A DNA stretch of 64,000 bases. It comes from Actinomycetes bacterium. Lineage in GTDB: Bacteria; Actinomycetota; Coriobacteriia; Coriobacteriales; Eggerthellaceae. Position 1 is the stretch's first letter. The number at the start of each line of letters is the position of its first letter. The translations under genes and the position numbers were made by a program. The notes under the pieces are model-generated. The model saw nothing but the letters and a program-made list of their open reading frames with translations. It was not told where the DNA came from and did no database searches. Shown piece after piece: positions 1 to 8,865 of the stretch. The DNA lies in NCBI GenBank assembly GCA_023460315.1, contig JAEWQO010000003.1:70173-134172 (forward strand), given 5' to 3'.

Positions 1-51
1 AATGGGCTCCAGCGAACAGGGGCCACAGCAGGCATGCAGCAGTAATTTCAT
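1..51 (-). CDS. queH: Epoxyqueuosine reductase QueH, N-terminal fragment (cut by window edge)
   Basis: Only the first 17 codons are in the window, reading MKLLLHACCGPCSLEPI. The HACCGPCS motif is the N-terminal cysteine signature of QueH (DUF208), which reduces epoxyqueuosine in tRNA to queuosine and holds metal/Fe-S centres through conserved cysteines. The start is the ATG at 49-51, preceded by GAGGAGG. It lies head-to-head with the HAD-tgt pair, and Tgt performs an earlier step of the same tRNA modification, which supports the call. The start codon overlaps the TGA of a possible upstream reading frame (48-341, minus) in an ATGA arrangement. The rest of the gene lies outside the window. Confidence 0.85.
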   Translation of the reverse strand, partial: MKLLLHACCGPCSLEPI

Positions 52-341
52 CGGACCTCCTCGCATCTTGAACGTCGAACTATGGCTGGGGCAGACCGCG
101 GACTTTTGATCCCCTCTCGCCTGAGCGCAGGAGTAACGGCAGCTGCCTGTGGTCCAAGGGCGTCGTGCCCGGCCTGCCATATCGGTCGGTCGATCCCGCG
201 TCGGATTGAGTTCGGAAATTCCCGACGCGCCCCGGATGCAACTGGCAGTTCTCGTCGCCCACCAAGGGAGAGCATGCTCAGTCTCTGGTCCCGGTTTGAC
301 GGAGACGCTTCTCCGAGCGTAGCGATTTCATTGGTTTTCAT
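48..341 (-). CDS. Possible 97-residue leader ORF translationally coupled to queH
   Basis: This reading frame starts at an ATG with a strong ribosome binding site (GGAGGAG, 3-base gap) and ends in the TGA that overlaps the queH ATG. Those two features look like a real coupled gene. The predicted protein is Arg/Pro-rich with no recognisable domain or membrane segment, and codon use is not clearly biased, so it may instead be a structured 5' leader. The RNA contains a hairpin with arms GCGTCGG/CCGACGC around a 17-base loop. No preQ1 riboswitch or T-box motif was recognised. A GTATAC box near 361-366 could serve as -10 for either strand. Confidence 0.3.
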   Translation of the reverse strand: MKTNEIATLGEASPSNRDQRLSMLSLGGRRELPVASGARREFPNSIRRGIDRPIWQAGHDALGPQAAAVTPALRREGIKSPRSAPAIVRRSRCEEVR

Positions 342-361
342 GAGCTCCTCCGCTTGTGACG

Positions 362-367
362 TATACT
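362..367 (+). promoter_or_regulatory. Candidate -10 box for the HAD-tgt pair
   Basis: TATACT lies 45 bases before the HAD start codon. No convincing -35 was found at the right distance; TTCATG at 337-342 is the nearest, with a 19-base gap. The box overlaps a palindromic GTATAC that could also serve the minus-strand queH leader. Confidence 0.3.
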
Positions 368-412
368 ACCATGATCTGAGAGGTGCCCGCACACGACCAA
401 AGGAACAACGCA

Positions 413-1375
413 ATGGATGAACGTCTCGAGCTTCAGAACGAACCTCCCGCGCGAGCGTATCGCGCCGTGTTCTTCGACCTGGACGGCACACTGCTGCCCA
501 TGGAGTTGGAAGACTTCCTCGGTTCCTACTTCAAGGCGATCACCCAGTTCGTTGATGCTCACCAGCTTGATGCGGAAACGTTTTCAGCCGGTCTCAAAGC
601 GGGCATCGGAGCCATGGCGAACCATGATGACGGACGCACGAATTACGACGTGTATTGGGAGGAGTTTTTCCGGCAGGCAGACCCCGATGCCGCAGACTGG
701 AACGAACTGCTGGCAGGTTTCTATGAGCATGATTTTGGCAAGGTTGGCGCCGATGTGGTTCCTGACCCGAATGTCGTGCGCGCCATACATACCTTGACAG
801 CCAAGGGATATCCGCTCGTGCTGGCCACCATGCCCATGTTTCCCCGGCGGGCGGTGCAATGGCGTCTGTCTTGGGCGGGCGTGGACCCTCGTGACTTCTC
901 CCGGCTCACCTCCTACGAGAACTCCACCTCGGTGAAGCCAAAGCTTGCCTACTGCGCCGAAAACATGGCGGCATGCGGAGTGAGGGGTGAGGAGGTGCTC
1001 ATGGTGGGAAATAACACCGTGGAGGACCTGTCGTTTCTCAAGCTTGGCGCCGATGCGTTTTTGGTGACCGACCATCTGCTCGATCCGGTGGGGTACGACT
1101 TGGCCACGGTCAGGCACGGCAGCATGGCCGATTTCGCCGATTGGGTTGAATCCTTGCCCCTGTGTGACAATCCTGCGCACGACATCGATCCCGGTGTCGT
1201 GGACGCAGACGCTTGCCTGGCAGCGCTTGGACTCGCAACAGCTGGCTCGGCCGATGATGCCGCTTCGGCTGGACTTGACGCGCAGCGGGCCTGCGGCAAG
1301 GGTGCTTCCGCGTCGACTGCCGAGGCCATGTCGGACGCGCTGGACGCGGCGAATGCCGCAGAGCCGAGCGCGTAG
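413..1375 (+). CDS. HAD-superfamily hydrolase
   Basis: A 320-residue protein of the haloacid dehalogenase superfamily, usually phosphatases acting on small phosphorylated metabolites. Motif I is FDLDGTLL, with nucleophile and acid/base aspartates at about residues 22 and 24. The motif III lysine is in VKPKLAY and motif IV is in GNNTVED. A helical cap lies between motifs I and II, giving a C1-cap phosphoglycolate-phosphatase-like architecture. The last 60 or so residues form an Ala/Asp-rich tail outside the fold. The start is the ATG at 413 with AAAGGA upstream; a GTG at 383 is in frame but lacks a binding site. tgt follows 2 bases after the stop, so the two are co-transcribed. The substrate is unknown. 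Confidence 0.85.
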   Translation: MDERLELQNEPPARAYRAVFFDLDGTLLPMELEDFLGSYFKAITQFVDAHQLDAETFSAGLKAGIGAMANHDDGRTNYDVYWEEFFRQADPDAADWNELLAGFYEHDFGKVGADVVPDPNVVRAIHTLTAKGYPLVLATMPMFPRRAVQWRLSWAGVDPRDFSRLTSYENSTSVKPKLAYCAENMAACGVRGEEVLMVGNNTVEDLSFLKLGADAFLVTDHLLDPVGYDLATVRHGSMADFADWVESLPLCDNPAHDIDPGVVDADACLAALGLATAGSADDAASAGLDAQRACGKGASASTAEAMSDALDAANAAEPSA

Positions 1376-1377
1376 CC

Positions 1378-2523
1378 GTGGCCCTGTTCGAAACCACCCT
1401 TGAAGCTCAAAGCGGACATGCCCGTGCGCTGACGTACGAAACGGCGCACGGCGCCTTCCAAACGCCGATGTTCATGCCGGTGGGCACCAGCGCCACCGTC
1501 AAGGGGATCACGGTGCAGCAGCTGCACGATCTGGGCAGTCAGGTGGTGCTGGCGAACGCCTACCACCTTTCCTTGCGCCCCGGCGCCGCTGTGGTGGCAG
1601 AGGCTGGCGGCGTGCATGAATTCATGCACTACGATGGGCCCATGCTGACGGATTCCGGCGGATTCCAGGTGTTCTCTCTCGCCGACACGCTCAAGCTCGA
1701 TGAGGAAGGGCTCACGTTCCGTTCCATCTATGATGGATCGAAGGTTCGCTGGACCCCTGAGAGCAACATGGCCATCCAGGAGCAGCTGGGCGCGGACATA
1801 GCCATGCAGCTTGACCAGTGCACGCCCTATCCGGCCGAACGGGCATTTGTGGCGAGCGCCGTTGACCTCTCGGCAAAGTGGGCCCGGCGCTGTCTGGCGG
1901 CCCACACGCGTCCCGACCAGACGCTCTTCGGCATTGTGCAGGGCGGCATGGACCTGGACCTGCGCCTCGAGTCGATTCGCCGGCTGCGAGAAATAGAAGA
2001 TGACAGCGCGAGGGAGGGCGGTCGCCGCTTCGGCGGCTTCGGCATCGGAGGCTACTCGGTGGGCGAGGACCACGAGGTCATGTTCGAAACGCTGGGGCAG
2101 GTCGCTCTCGCGCTGCCCGAAGGTCGGCCGCGTTACCTCATGGGGGTGGGGAATCCCACCACGCTCGTGAAGGCCGTGCACGAGGGCGTGGACATGTTCG
2201 ACTGTGTGCTTCCCACGCGCACGGCGCGCATGGGCACGGCGTTTTCCAGCGCGGGCCGCATGAACATGCGCAACGCGAAATACACACGGGACTTCAGCCC
2301 TCTTGATCCCGCCTGCTCGTGTCCCACCTGTCAAAATCACACGCGCGCCTACATTCGCCATCTGGTGAAGCAGGGCGAGATGCTGGGCGGCATCCTGCTG
2401 TCAATCCATAATCTGCACTACCTTATCGACCTTATGCGCCGTGCGCGCGAGGCGGTGTTGGCGGATGCCTATGAGGACTTTTACCAGGAGTGGATGGCGA
2501 GTCCCGCCATGCGAGACTATTAG
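1378..2523 (+). CDS. tgt: Queuine tRNA-ribosyltransferase (tRNA-guanine transglycosylase)
   Basis: Bacterial-type Tgt of 381 residues, the usual length. It swaps guanine 34 in GUN-anticodon tRNAs for a queuosine precursor in the cytoplasm. Visible hallmarks are the DSGGFQ motif near residue 92 (general base Asp), the nucleophile Asp in FDCVLPTR near residue 275, the GxGG substrate loop in FGIGGYS, and the zinc site CSCPTC plus a following SIHN histidine. It starts with GTG directly after the HAD stop. With queH divergently placed upstream, it marks this as a queuosine modification locus. It uses either queuine or preQ1; the sequence does not decide which. Confidence 0.97.
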   Translation: MALFETTLEAQSGHARALTYETAHGAFQTPMFMPVGTSATVKGITVQQLHDLGSQVVLANAYHLSLRPGAAVVAEAGGVHEFMHYDGPMLTDSGGFQVFSLADTLKLDEEGLTFRSIYDGSKVRWTPESNMAIQEQLGADIAMQLDQCTPYPAERAFVASAVDLSAKWARRCLAAHTRPDQTLFGIVQGGMDLDLRLESIRRLREIEDDSAREGGRRFGGFGIGGYSVGEDHEVMFETLGQVALALPEGRPRYLMGVGNPTTLVKAVHEGVDMFDCVLPTRTARMGTAFSSAGRMNMRNAKYTRDFSPLDPACSCPTCQNHTRAYIRHLVKQGEMLGGILLSIHNLHYLIDLMRRAREAVLADAYEDFYQEWMASPAMRDY

Positions 2524-2743
2524 AAGAGGAAGAGGAGCGCCCCCGGGGACAATGCCCCCCTCTTTTTCCTTGAGGGGGCGTGTTGTGCAGCGTGTATCTT
2601 TGACCTAGAACAATTAGCGGAAACGTGTCCGCACTGGAACATTTTGTGGCACAATAGGAACGTCGTGCGAAAGCGTTTGACGATGCGCCAAATGAGGGGC
2701 ATCGCGTAAAAGGCATCCTTGAAGAAGTAAGGAAGAAGGCACT

Positions 2744-5389
2744 ATGGCGACAGCCAAGAAGGCGAAAAAGGCTACCCGGTCTGCCGACCGACGCAACATA
2801 TGGCTCCTTGTTATCACGACCTTGCTGGTTATAGGGTCGGTGTTCATGTTCACCCCTCCGCAGGAGAAGATCAACCAAGGCCTTGACATCCAAGGCGGCC
2901 TGTCGGTTGTACTGACGGCAAAGGGAACCGACGGGTCGACCGTCTCCACCGATGACATGGAAAGCAGCCGCGCCATCATCGAGAGTCGCGTGAATGCCCT
3001 CGGCGCTTCCGAGGCCGTCGTTCAGGTGCAGGGAACGAATCAGATTCTTGTCCAGATACCGGGCCTGTCTGACACGCAGGAAGCGCTCGACACCATCGGG
3101 AAGACGGGGCAGCTTGAGTTCGCCCGTCTCGACTCCTTCACTGACGATGACGTCAAGACCAAGATCGAGAACGGAGAGTATGGCAGCAACGCCACCATTA
3201 CCGACGAACTGGGCAACTCCTTCCCCTCCGGCGAGACCGAGAACCTCACCGTCGAGAGCGGGACTTACACGCCGCTTGTCACCGGGCAGAACATCACGCG
3301 CGTTCAAGTGGGCAAGGCCTCTCAGACGTCGTCGGACTATGCGGTGGATGTCACGCTTGACTCCACCGGTGCGGCCGCCTTCGCGACCGCCACGGCTGAC
3401 CTCGCTCCCTCGAATGGGCGGATCGTCATCATCCTTGACGGCGAGGTGCAATCCGCTCCGGCCGTGGAGTCTGAAATTCCCAATGGAGAGGTCTCGATCA
3501 CGGGCAACTACTCGCTCGATGAAGCGAAATCGCTCCAGACCGTCCTCGAGAGTGGCTCGTTGCCGGTGAGCTTCGAGTACGCGCAAAGCCAAGTGGTCGG
3601 GCCGACGCTCGGCCAGGATGCGCTTTCTTCGGGCGTGCTCGTGGCGCTTATCGGCCTTGCGGTCGTCATATTGTATCTGCTCTTGTTCTACCGGGGGCTG
3701 GGACTGGTATCCGCTGCTGCCATGGTGGTTTTTTCGATTCTTTATCTGGGCGTTCTTGCCACGCTTTCGGCGTTTCATCTGTTCAGCCTCTCCCTTGCCG
3801 GCATTGCGGGCATCGTGCTCACCATCGGCATGGCCGCCGACTCGTCAATTCTCACCATGGAGCGATTTCGCGAAGAAATCCGCATGGGCAGAAGCGTTCG
3901 CGCCGCTTCGATCACCGGTGTCAAACATGCCATTTTGACCTCAGTCGATGCTGACCTCGTGACGCTGGTGTCGGCTCTTTCCCTGTTCTTCCTGGCCTCT
4001 GCGAGCGTCAAGGGCTTTGGCCTGACGTTGGCGTTGGGCATCGCTTGCGACATCGTGATGATGCTGGTGTTCAAAGCTCCTCTCATCCGCCTGCTCGCGC
4101 CGCGTTCCATTGCGCGCCATCCTGACTTCTGGGGCACGAGGGACAGCCTGGTTGCCGCAGAAGGCTACGGGGCTTTGGCGGCAGCCGAAGGGGTGACCGT
4201 TGGCGAGGCCGAGGCTGGCGAGGCTATGAACCCTGCCGAGAGCGAGCGCCTTGCGACGCGTCGATCGGGGGAGTCGGGCGATGCTGCCGCAAAGGCGGCG
4301 GAGCATCCTCACGGCCGATTCATCAAACGCGACATCAACTTCCTTGGACACCGGCGCGTGTTCCTGACTATTGCGGCAGTGCTTGTGTGCGCGTCCGTTC
4401 TTGTGGTGGGCATTAAGGGCATGAACTTCGGCATTGAGTTTGTCGGTGGCACCTCCATCGCATTCCATGGCACCGATGACGTGACTATCGACCAGATGCG
4501 TTCGGCCTTCACCGAGGCTGGCGAGCCCGATGCCGTCATCCAGACGACGAACGCCGACGGGCAAGAGGGCTTTTTGGTGCGCACCACCACCACGAGCGCA
4601 GAGGATGCCACTTCGCGCGCCAATCAGGTTGCAGACAACTTAGGGCTTTCGACGGGCAGTTTTGAGGTGACCACCATCGGGCCGGACTGGGGCGCGAGCG
4701 TCATCCAGTCATCGGCCATCGCCTTCCTCGTGTCCATCATCCTCATCATCATCTATATTGCCATCAGGTTCGAGTATAAGATGGGCTTCATGGCCGTCGT
4801 TTCCCTGCTGCACGTCCTCGTCATCGTTGCAGGCGTGTATGCGCTTGTGGGCCGTGAGGTCAATCCCAACACCATCGCGGCCTTGCTGACCATTTTGGGA
4901 TACTCGCTCTATGACACTGTTGTCGTGTTCCACCGCATCAATGACAACATGAAGGAGGGTGACATCAAATGCACGTTCATGACGATGGCGAACCACTCCA
5001 TCAACCAGGTGTTCATCCGTTCCATCAACACCACGCTCTCCTCTCTCATTCCCGTGCTCGCCATGCTGTTCTTCGGCGGTGAGACGCTGAGGGATTTCGC
5101 ATTCGCCATGGCCATCGGTCTGGCATTGGGCTCATACTCGTCCATAGCGGTGGCGAGTCCCCTTTATGCCATGTGGAAGACGCGCGAGCCACGCTTTGCG
5201 AAGCTGCAGAAAAAGTACGGCGATGAGATCGGTCGCTTTGAATTCTCGAGTCCAGCCATGCCTCCGGCTCGCCCATCCGGAAAGACTGCGGGATCCGGCG
5301 CTGAGGGTCGCCCCTCAGGTGGCGGCGCTTCGAACGCCACGCCGAAACCGTCGAAGGGCAAGGGCCGTAAGCCCACACGCAAGAGATAG
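2744..5389 (+). CDS. secDF: SecDF protein-export fusion protein
   Basis: Single 881-residue polypeptide joining SecD and SecF, RND-type membrane proteins that use the proton-motive force to pull secreted proteins out of the SecYEG channel. The SecD half (about 1-470) has TM1 near 20-40, a large external P1 domain and five clustered TM helices. An Ala/Glu-rich cytoplasmic linker (about 470-520) leads to the SecF half, which carries the GMNFGIEFVGG motif near 560. The C-terminus is a Pro/Gly/Lys-rich tail. The order tgt-secDF matches tgt-yajC-secD-secF in many bacteria, but no yajC-like gene lies in the 220 bases between them. A terminator follows. Confidence 0.96.
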   Translation: MATAKKAKKATRSADRRNIWLLVITTLLVIGSVFMFTPPQEKINQGLDIQGGLSVVLTAKGTDGSTVSTDDMESSRAIIESRVNALGASEAVVQVQGTNQILVQIPGLSDTQEALDTIGKTGQLEFARLDSFTDDDVKTKIENGEYGSNATITDELGNSFPSGETENLTVESGTYTPLVTGQNITRVQVGKASQTSSDYAVDVTLDSTGAAAFATATADLAPSNGRIVIILDGEVQSAPAVESEIPNGEVSITGNYSLDEAKSLQTVLESGSLPVSFEYAQSQVVGPTLGQDALSSGVLVALIGLAVVILYLLLFYRGLGLVSAAAMVVFSILYLGVLATLSAFHLFSLSLAGIAGIVLTIGMAADSSILTMERFREEIRMGRSVRAASITGVKHAILTSVDADLVTLVSALSLFFLASASVKGFGLTLALGIACDIVMMLVFKAPLIRLLAPRSIARHPDFWGTRDSLVAAEGYGALAAAEGVTVGEAEAGEAMNPAESERLATRRSGESGDAAAKAAEHPHGRFIKRDINFLGHRRVFLTIAAVLVCASVLVVGIKGMNFGIEFVGGTSIAFHGTDDVTIDQMRSAFTEAGEPDAVIQTTNADGQEGFLVRTTTTSAEDATSRANQVADNLGLSTGSFEVTTIGPDWGASVIQSSAIAFLVSIILIIIYIAIRFEYKMGFMAVVSLLHVLVIVAGVYALVGREVNPNTIAALLTILGYSLYDTVVVFHRINDNMKEGDIKCTFMTMANHSINQVFIRSINTTLSSLIPVLAMLFFGGETLRDFAFAMAIGLALGSYSSIAVASPLYAMWKTREPRFAKLQKKYGDEIGRFEFSSPAMPPARPSGKTAGSGAEGRPSGGGASNATPKPSKGKGRKPTRKR

Positions 5390-5408
5390 CATTCGCCGCG
5401 CGCACTCA

Positions 5409-5447
5409 AGGGATGGCCTTGGAACTTCAGGGCCATCCCTGCGTTTT
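5409..5447 (+). terminator. Rho-independent terminator after secDF
   Basis: Ten-base-pair perfect stem AGGGATGGCC / GGCCATCCCT with a 12-base loop, followed by GCGTTTT. It lies 20 bases after the secDF stop. Confidence 0.8.
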
Positions 5448-5700
5448 GGGGCCCTTTTGGGGGGCATTTAGCAGGCGACCGCGATGGGGGCACGAGACGT
5501 TTGAGGCTGCCTGTGCCGCCGCCTGTCCCCCTGCTCCGCGTGATTGGCTTGAGCTTGGCACCGAGCCTGACGCCTTCCTCCTTGCTCTTTTGTGCGGATG
5601 GATCTGACCGGCTTTCGGCGACGGAGGCAGATGCCCGCGGAGCGCGAAGCGCGTTTTACCGCTTGCTTTCATGCGGCATGCCGTCCGGTTGAATCGGCAG
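5448..5700. other. Intergenic stretch, no feature recognised
   Basis: About 250 bases between the secDF terminator and the promoter of the DUF1292 gene. Short reading frames occur on both strands but none has a credible binding site or recognisable product, and no RNA motif was recognised. Confidence 0.5.
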
Positions 5701-5731
5701 GTGACACCGCCCACCAAGCGCGCGATATGAT
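5701..5731 (+). promoter_or_regulatory. Candidate sigma70 promoter for the DUF1292 gene
   Basis: GTGACA (5701-5706) and TATGAT (5726-5731) with a 19-base spacer, about 40 bases before the start codon. The spacing is slightly long. Confidence 0.4.
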
Positions 5732-5770
5732 ACTCTGAATGGAAATGATATTTTCGAGAAAGGGGCCGGT

Positions 5771-6094
5771 ATGCGCCAAGGAAGCGCTCCTAATTTTTGC
5801 CCACCCACCGAAGAAGGCGTTACCGTTGTGCTGGAGGACGAAGAGGGGGAGCAGGTTGAACTTGAGTTTCTCGGCGTCATCTTGCATCGAGATCGCCGGT
5901 ATGGGTTCTTCTTTCCCCTGTCCGATGTCGAGCCTGTCGGGTCGTCTGGGGAAATTGTGCTGTTGGAAGTGACGGAACTTGATGAGGACGGTCAGCCTTC
6001 GGGATTTGAGCTTGTCGAGGATGAGGCTGTGGCTGCCGAGGTGTATGAAGACTTTCGTGTTGCCACGCATGAGCTCTATGATTTTTCAGACTGA
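5771..6094 (+). CDS. DUF1292 domain protein
   Basis: Acidic 107-residue cytoplasmic protein. The pattern of VTVVLEDEEGEQVELEFLGVI followed by a hydrophobic stretch and then VLLEVTELDEDG...FELVEDE is typical of DUF1292 (YrzB-like) proteins of Gram-positive bacteria, whose role is not established. It starts at the ATG at 5771 with AAAGGGG five bases upstream. It stands alone between the secDF terminator and a convergent small gene. The first ten residues are less typical. Confidence 0.75.
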   Translation: MRQGSAPNFCPPTEEGVTVVLEDEEGEQVELEFLGVILHRDRRYGFFFPLSDVEPVGSSGEIVLLEVTELDEDGQPSGFELVEDEAVAAEVYEDFRVATHELYDFSD

Positions 6095-6193
6095 GATTTC
6101 GTGCATTGGAAAGGACCCCGTTCCCGGTGGGGAGGATGGGGCTTGATCTTTTGCGGTCCGGCACGGCGGAGGGGCTGGATCGTTCGACCGGCG

Positions 6194-6388
6194 TTATCGG
6201 CCGAACTGATCCCAGCCGCCGGGGGGCATGACCCTTTCTGACTGGGCAACGGCAGCGAGATACATGATCTCCTGATTGATGGCACGCTCCAGCTCGCAGA
6301 CATCCTCCTCGGTCTCTGCCATGTCGAACAGATTCGCTGTTGCGCTCTTGATCGTCTCCATGAGTTTTTGGTACTCAGCACTGCCCAT
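6194..6388 (-). CDS. Small hypothetical protein (64 aa)
   Basis: A short acidic, helical protein (MGSAEYQKLMETIKSATANL...) ending in WDQFGR. No domain was recognised and there is no membrane segment or signal peptide. The start at 6388 is chosen because GGAGG lies 8 bases upstream. A GTG 15 codons further upstream (6433) is in frame but has a poor binding site. It is convergent with the DUF1292 gene, and no operon partner is evident. The binding site and amphipathic composition argue that it is real. Confidence 0.5.
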   Translation of the reverse strand: MGSAEYQKLMETIKSATANLFDMAETEEDVCELERAINQEIMYLAAVAQSERVMPPGGWDQFGR

Positions 6389-6633
6389 AAAGGCATCCTC
6401 CGATTGCGTCTCTGCTGCGAACTCGTCGTTCACATAAGTGGCCTACATGGCTATTCTGTTTGTCTGTCCCGTGGCAACAGTGTACGACTTTTCCAGAAAA
6501 CGGGGGGCTGAGTTCAGGATGGTCTGCAATTCGTTGAAAACCCTGCACAATCTTCTTGCTCAGCCCGCCGGAAAGACCTGTCTTCGTGAGCCTGGGGCAG
6601 TGCTGCCGTGTCGACCGCCTCCCATTCGACGAG

Positions 6634-7047
6634 TTACCATTCGACGGGCGTCCAGCTTCCGTCGATGTCGCACAGCCACGCCTTGGGTTCCGTGATGGAG
6701 AAGAAGGTGAGCGTCCTGTCGTCGGGTCCCTCGTAATGCTCGCCAATGCCGGTCATGTGCGCGTAGCCCGCTTGTCTTATGCCTTGATCGGCCCGATCCT
6801 CCAGATCGGCAATTCCTCGCAGGATAATCCATCCGCTTCCGGGCTTCCATGCGGTCAGCTCAATTTTTGGGTTTGCTTCAAGCTCCCGATAGACGTCTTT
6901 TGTCGTGGCCGTACAGAGCCAGATGCATCCGTCTCGCTCTGCGACAAAACTGAACGGACGCACGTGAGGCTGGTCTCCCTCGCAGGTGGCCAGGTACCAA
7001 GCGGGAACGCTGGCCAGATAGGTGGCAACCATCTTGCTTCCTGTCAT
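6634..7047 (-). CDS. Pyridoxamine 5'-phosphate oxidase-family flavin-binding split-barrel protein
   Basis: A 137-residue protein with the FMN-binding split-barrel pattern: MTGSKMVATYLASVPAWYLATCEGDQPHVRPFSFVAERDGCIWLCTATTKDVYRELEANPKIELTAW. These small proteins usually bind FMN or F420 and reduce small molecules; the substrate cannot be told here. The start at 7047 has AAGGAGA six bases upstream; a longer frame to 7119 would run into ecfT. It is the last gene of the riboflavin-transporter operon, 38 bases after ecfT, which fits a flavin-using product under the FMN riboswitch. Confidence 0.75.
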   Translation of the reverse strand: MTGSKMVATYLASVPAWYLATCEGDQPHVRPFSFVAERDGCIWLCTATTKDVYRELEANPKIELTAWKPGSGWIILRGIADLEDRADQGIRQAGYAHMTGIGEHYEGPDDRTLTFFSITEPKAWLCDIDGSWTPVEW

Positions 7048-7085
7048 GGTGATTCTCCTTTTTGCCGTGGCTTTCAAGGCCGGTT

Positions 7086-7892
7086 TCAATGGGGGATGAG
7101 GTTTGATAGGCCGATGCATAGTTCCATGAAGGCGACAGTTCCGGCTGCGGCCGTGTCGAGACGCGAAAAGGTGAGCGGATGCAGCCTTGTTCGTCCGGTT
7201 CCTCCATGGTAGCAGCGAGCGTCCATGGCTGATGACAGCGTTTCCGCGTGCCGAAAGGCGCTCGTGAACAGAGGAACGACCAACGCGCTCACGAGACGAG
7301 GCCCTCCTCTGAGCGGATTGGCTGAGAACGACGCGCCACGGCTGATCTGGGCATGGTAGATGATGCCGAACTCGGTGACGAACTGAGGCAAGAAGCGCAG
7401 GGCGATGCCCATCATCAAGGACAGCTCATGGGCGGGGACGCCGAGGCGGGCCAAGGGATGCAGCAGGCGATCGAAGGCATCGGTTATATCGAGGGTGGAT
7501 GTCGTGAGGGTGAGCAAGCTTATGCTCAGGAGCAGGAGCAGGACGCGGATGCCGATGAAAGCCGCCTGCAGTACTCCCTTCTCGCTGATGCGGAACACCC
7601 ACCATTCGAGCAGCACGGCGCCGCCTTGGACGAAGAACACATTCAACAGTGCGGTGATGACGACGACGAACGCAAGTGGTGCGATGGAATGCAACGCTGA
7701 GCGCAGGGGTATCTGTGCAAGAGCGTAGAATCCAAGGACGAAGATGGCGCACAGGGCAAGCCCATAGAAGGTCTGTGCGGTAAAAATGACCACGATAAGT
7801 GCCAGCGAGAGCAGCAGTTTTGCCCGAGGATCCATGCGGTGGATCGGGCTTTCCCCCGGGTAGTAGCGTCCAAAGACGGCGGGGCTAGGCAT
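7086..7892 (-). CDS. ecfT: ECF transporter transmembrane (T) component EcfT
   Basis: A 268-residue integral membrane protein with the EcfT fold: a cluster of N-terminal TM helices (LLLSLALIVVIFTAQTFYGLALCAIFVLGF), then cytoplasmic coupling helices with an Ala-Arg-containing motif (MDARCYHGG) that contact the two ATPases. It begins with PGESPIHRMDPRAKL, a typical EcfT opening. It overlaps ecfA2 upstream by 8 bases. With EcfA1/A2 it forms the energising module that drives RibU, encoded at the head of this operon, and possibly other S components elsewhere in the genome. Confidence 0.92.
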   Translation of the reverse strand: MPSPAVFGRYYPGESPIHRMDPRAKLLLSLALIVVIFTAQTFYGLALCAIFVLGFYALAQIPLRSALHSIAPLAFVVVITALLNVFFVQGGAVLLEWWVFRISEKGVLQAAFIGIRVLLLLLSISLLTLTTSTLDITDAFDRLLHPLARLGVPAHELSLMMGIALRFLPQFVTEFGIIYHAQISRGASFSANPLRGGPRLVSALVVPLFTSAFRHAETLSSAMDARCYHGGTGRTRLHPLTFSRLDTAAAGTVAFMELCIGLSNLIPH

Positions 7893-8865
7893 GTTCTCCC
7901 CGCTTTCCCGCCGTCATGGCATGATATTGTCTGGCCAACGTGTCAGCGAGTTTTTCGGCATCATAGAGCTCTGTCTCCAAATCAAGTCCTGCCTCGCGCA
8001 GCTCATTGGCGAGCCCTTGCGCCGCGGGCACGCCGAGCCCGATGCTTCGCAGCTCATCGGCATGAGAAAACACTTCCGCCGGGGTGCCGACCATGAACTG
8101 CCGGCCCGCGTTCAGGACCAGGATGCGATCGGCGAGCCGCGCGAGGTCGTCCATCGAATGCGACACCATGGCAATGGTTAAGCCGCTCTCATGCAAGTCT
8201 GCGATGAGTGAGAGAAACTCTTCGCGCGCAACGGGGTCGAGTCCTGCAACGGGCTCGTCCAGGACGAGTATCTGTGGCTCCATGGCCAGTATTCCGGCAA
8301 AAGCGACTCTTCGTTGCTGGCCGCCTGACAGCTCGAACGGACTCCTTTCTCCAATGTCGTCCGCGTCAAGACCCACGCTTGCGAGCGCGTTGCGGACGCG
8401 CGAATCGATTGCGCTTTCGGAGACGTCCATGTTGCGTGGGCCAAACGCCACATCGTCAAGCACGGTTGCGGCGAACAGCTGATGCTCCGGGTACTGGAAC
8501 ACCAGTCCCACCTGGCCACGGCAGTCTTGTAGCGCCTGCTTGTCGGCCAAGTCGCGCCCGTCAAGAAGCACGCGACCCCGGGTGGGATGCAAAAGCCCAT
8601 TCATATGTTGGATAAGCGTGCTTTTACCGCTGCCCGTATGGCCGGCGATGCCGAGGAATTCCCCGTCGGCGAGCTCGAAATCGATGCCCTCGATGGCCCA
8701 CCGTGCATCCGGCTGCGTGCCCCATTGGGGATCCCCGTATGTTTCCAACGACGGAGTGCTCTTTTCGGTCGTTGGAGAACCCTTTTTCCGGGACCGGAAG
8801 CCTCTGCGCTTCTCATGTCCGGTATCCAGATAGGAGTAGCTCACGCGTTCAAAAGCAATTGACAT
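7885..8865 (-). CDS. ecfA2: ECF transporter ATPase EcfA2
   Basis: A 326-residue ABC ATPase: Walker A GHTGSGKST, Q-loop FQYPEHQLF, signature LSGGQQRR, Walker B ILVLDEP and a switch histidine in VSHSMDD. The Q-loop PEHQLF and a C-terminal extension of about 60 residues that mediates dimerisation are typical of EcfA2. An insertion near residues 20-50 (RGFRSRKKGSPTTEKS...) interrupts the first strands and is unusual for the family. Its start at 8865 overlaps ecfA1 by 25 bases, with GGAGGA just upstream. Confidence 0.92.
   Translation of the reverse strand: MSIAFERVSYSYLDTGHEKRRGFRSRKKGSPTTEKSTPSLETYGDPQWGTQPDARWAIEGIDFELADGEFLGIAGHTGSGKSTLIQHMNGLLHPTRGRVLLDGRDLADKQALQDCRGQVGLVFQYPEHQLFAATVLDDVAFGPRNMDVSESAIDSRVRNALASVGLDADDIGERSPFELSGGQQRRVAFAGILAMEPQILVLDEPVAGLDPVAREEFLSLIADLHESGLTIAMVSHSMDDLARLADRILVLNAGRQFMVGTPAEVFSHADELRSIGLGVPAAQGLANELREAGLDLETELYDAEKLADTLARQYHAMTAGKRGEHA

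Noticed and set aside
949..2361. 470-codon open frame on the minus strand opposite the HAD gene and tgt
   Set aside because: It lies entirely opposite two well-supported genes, its composition is that of an antisense GC-rich shadow, and it has no recognisable domain.
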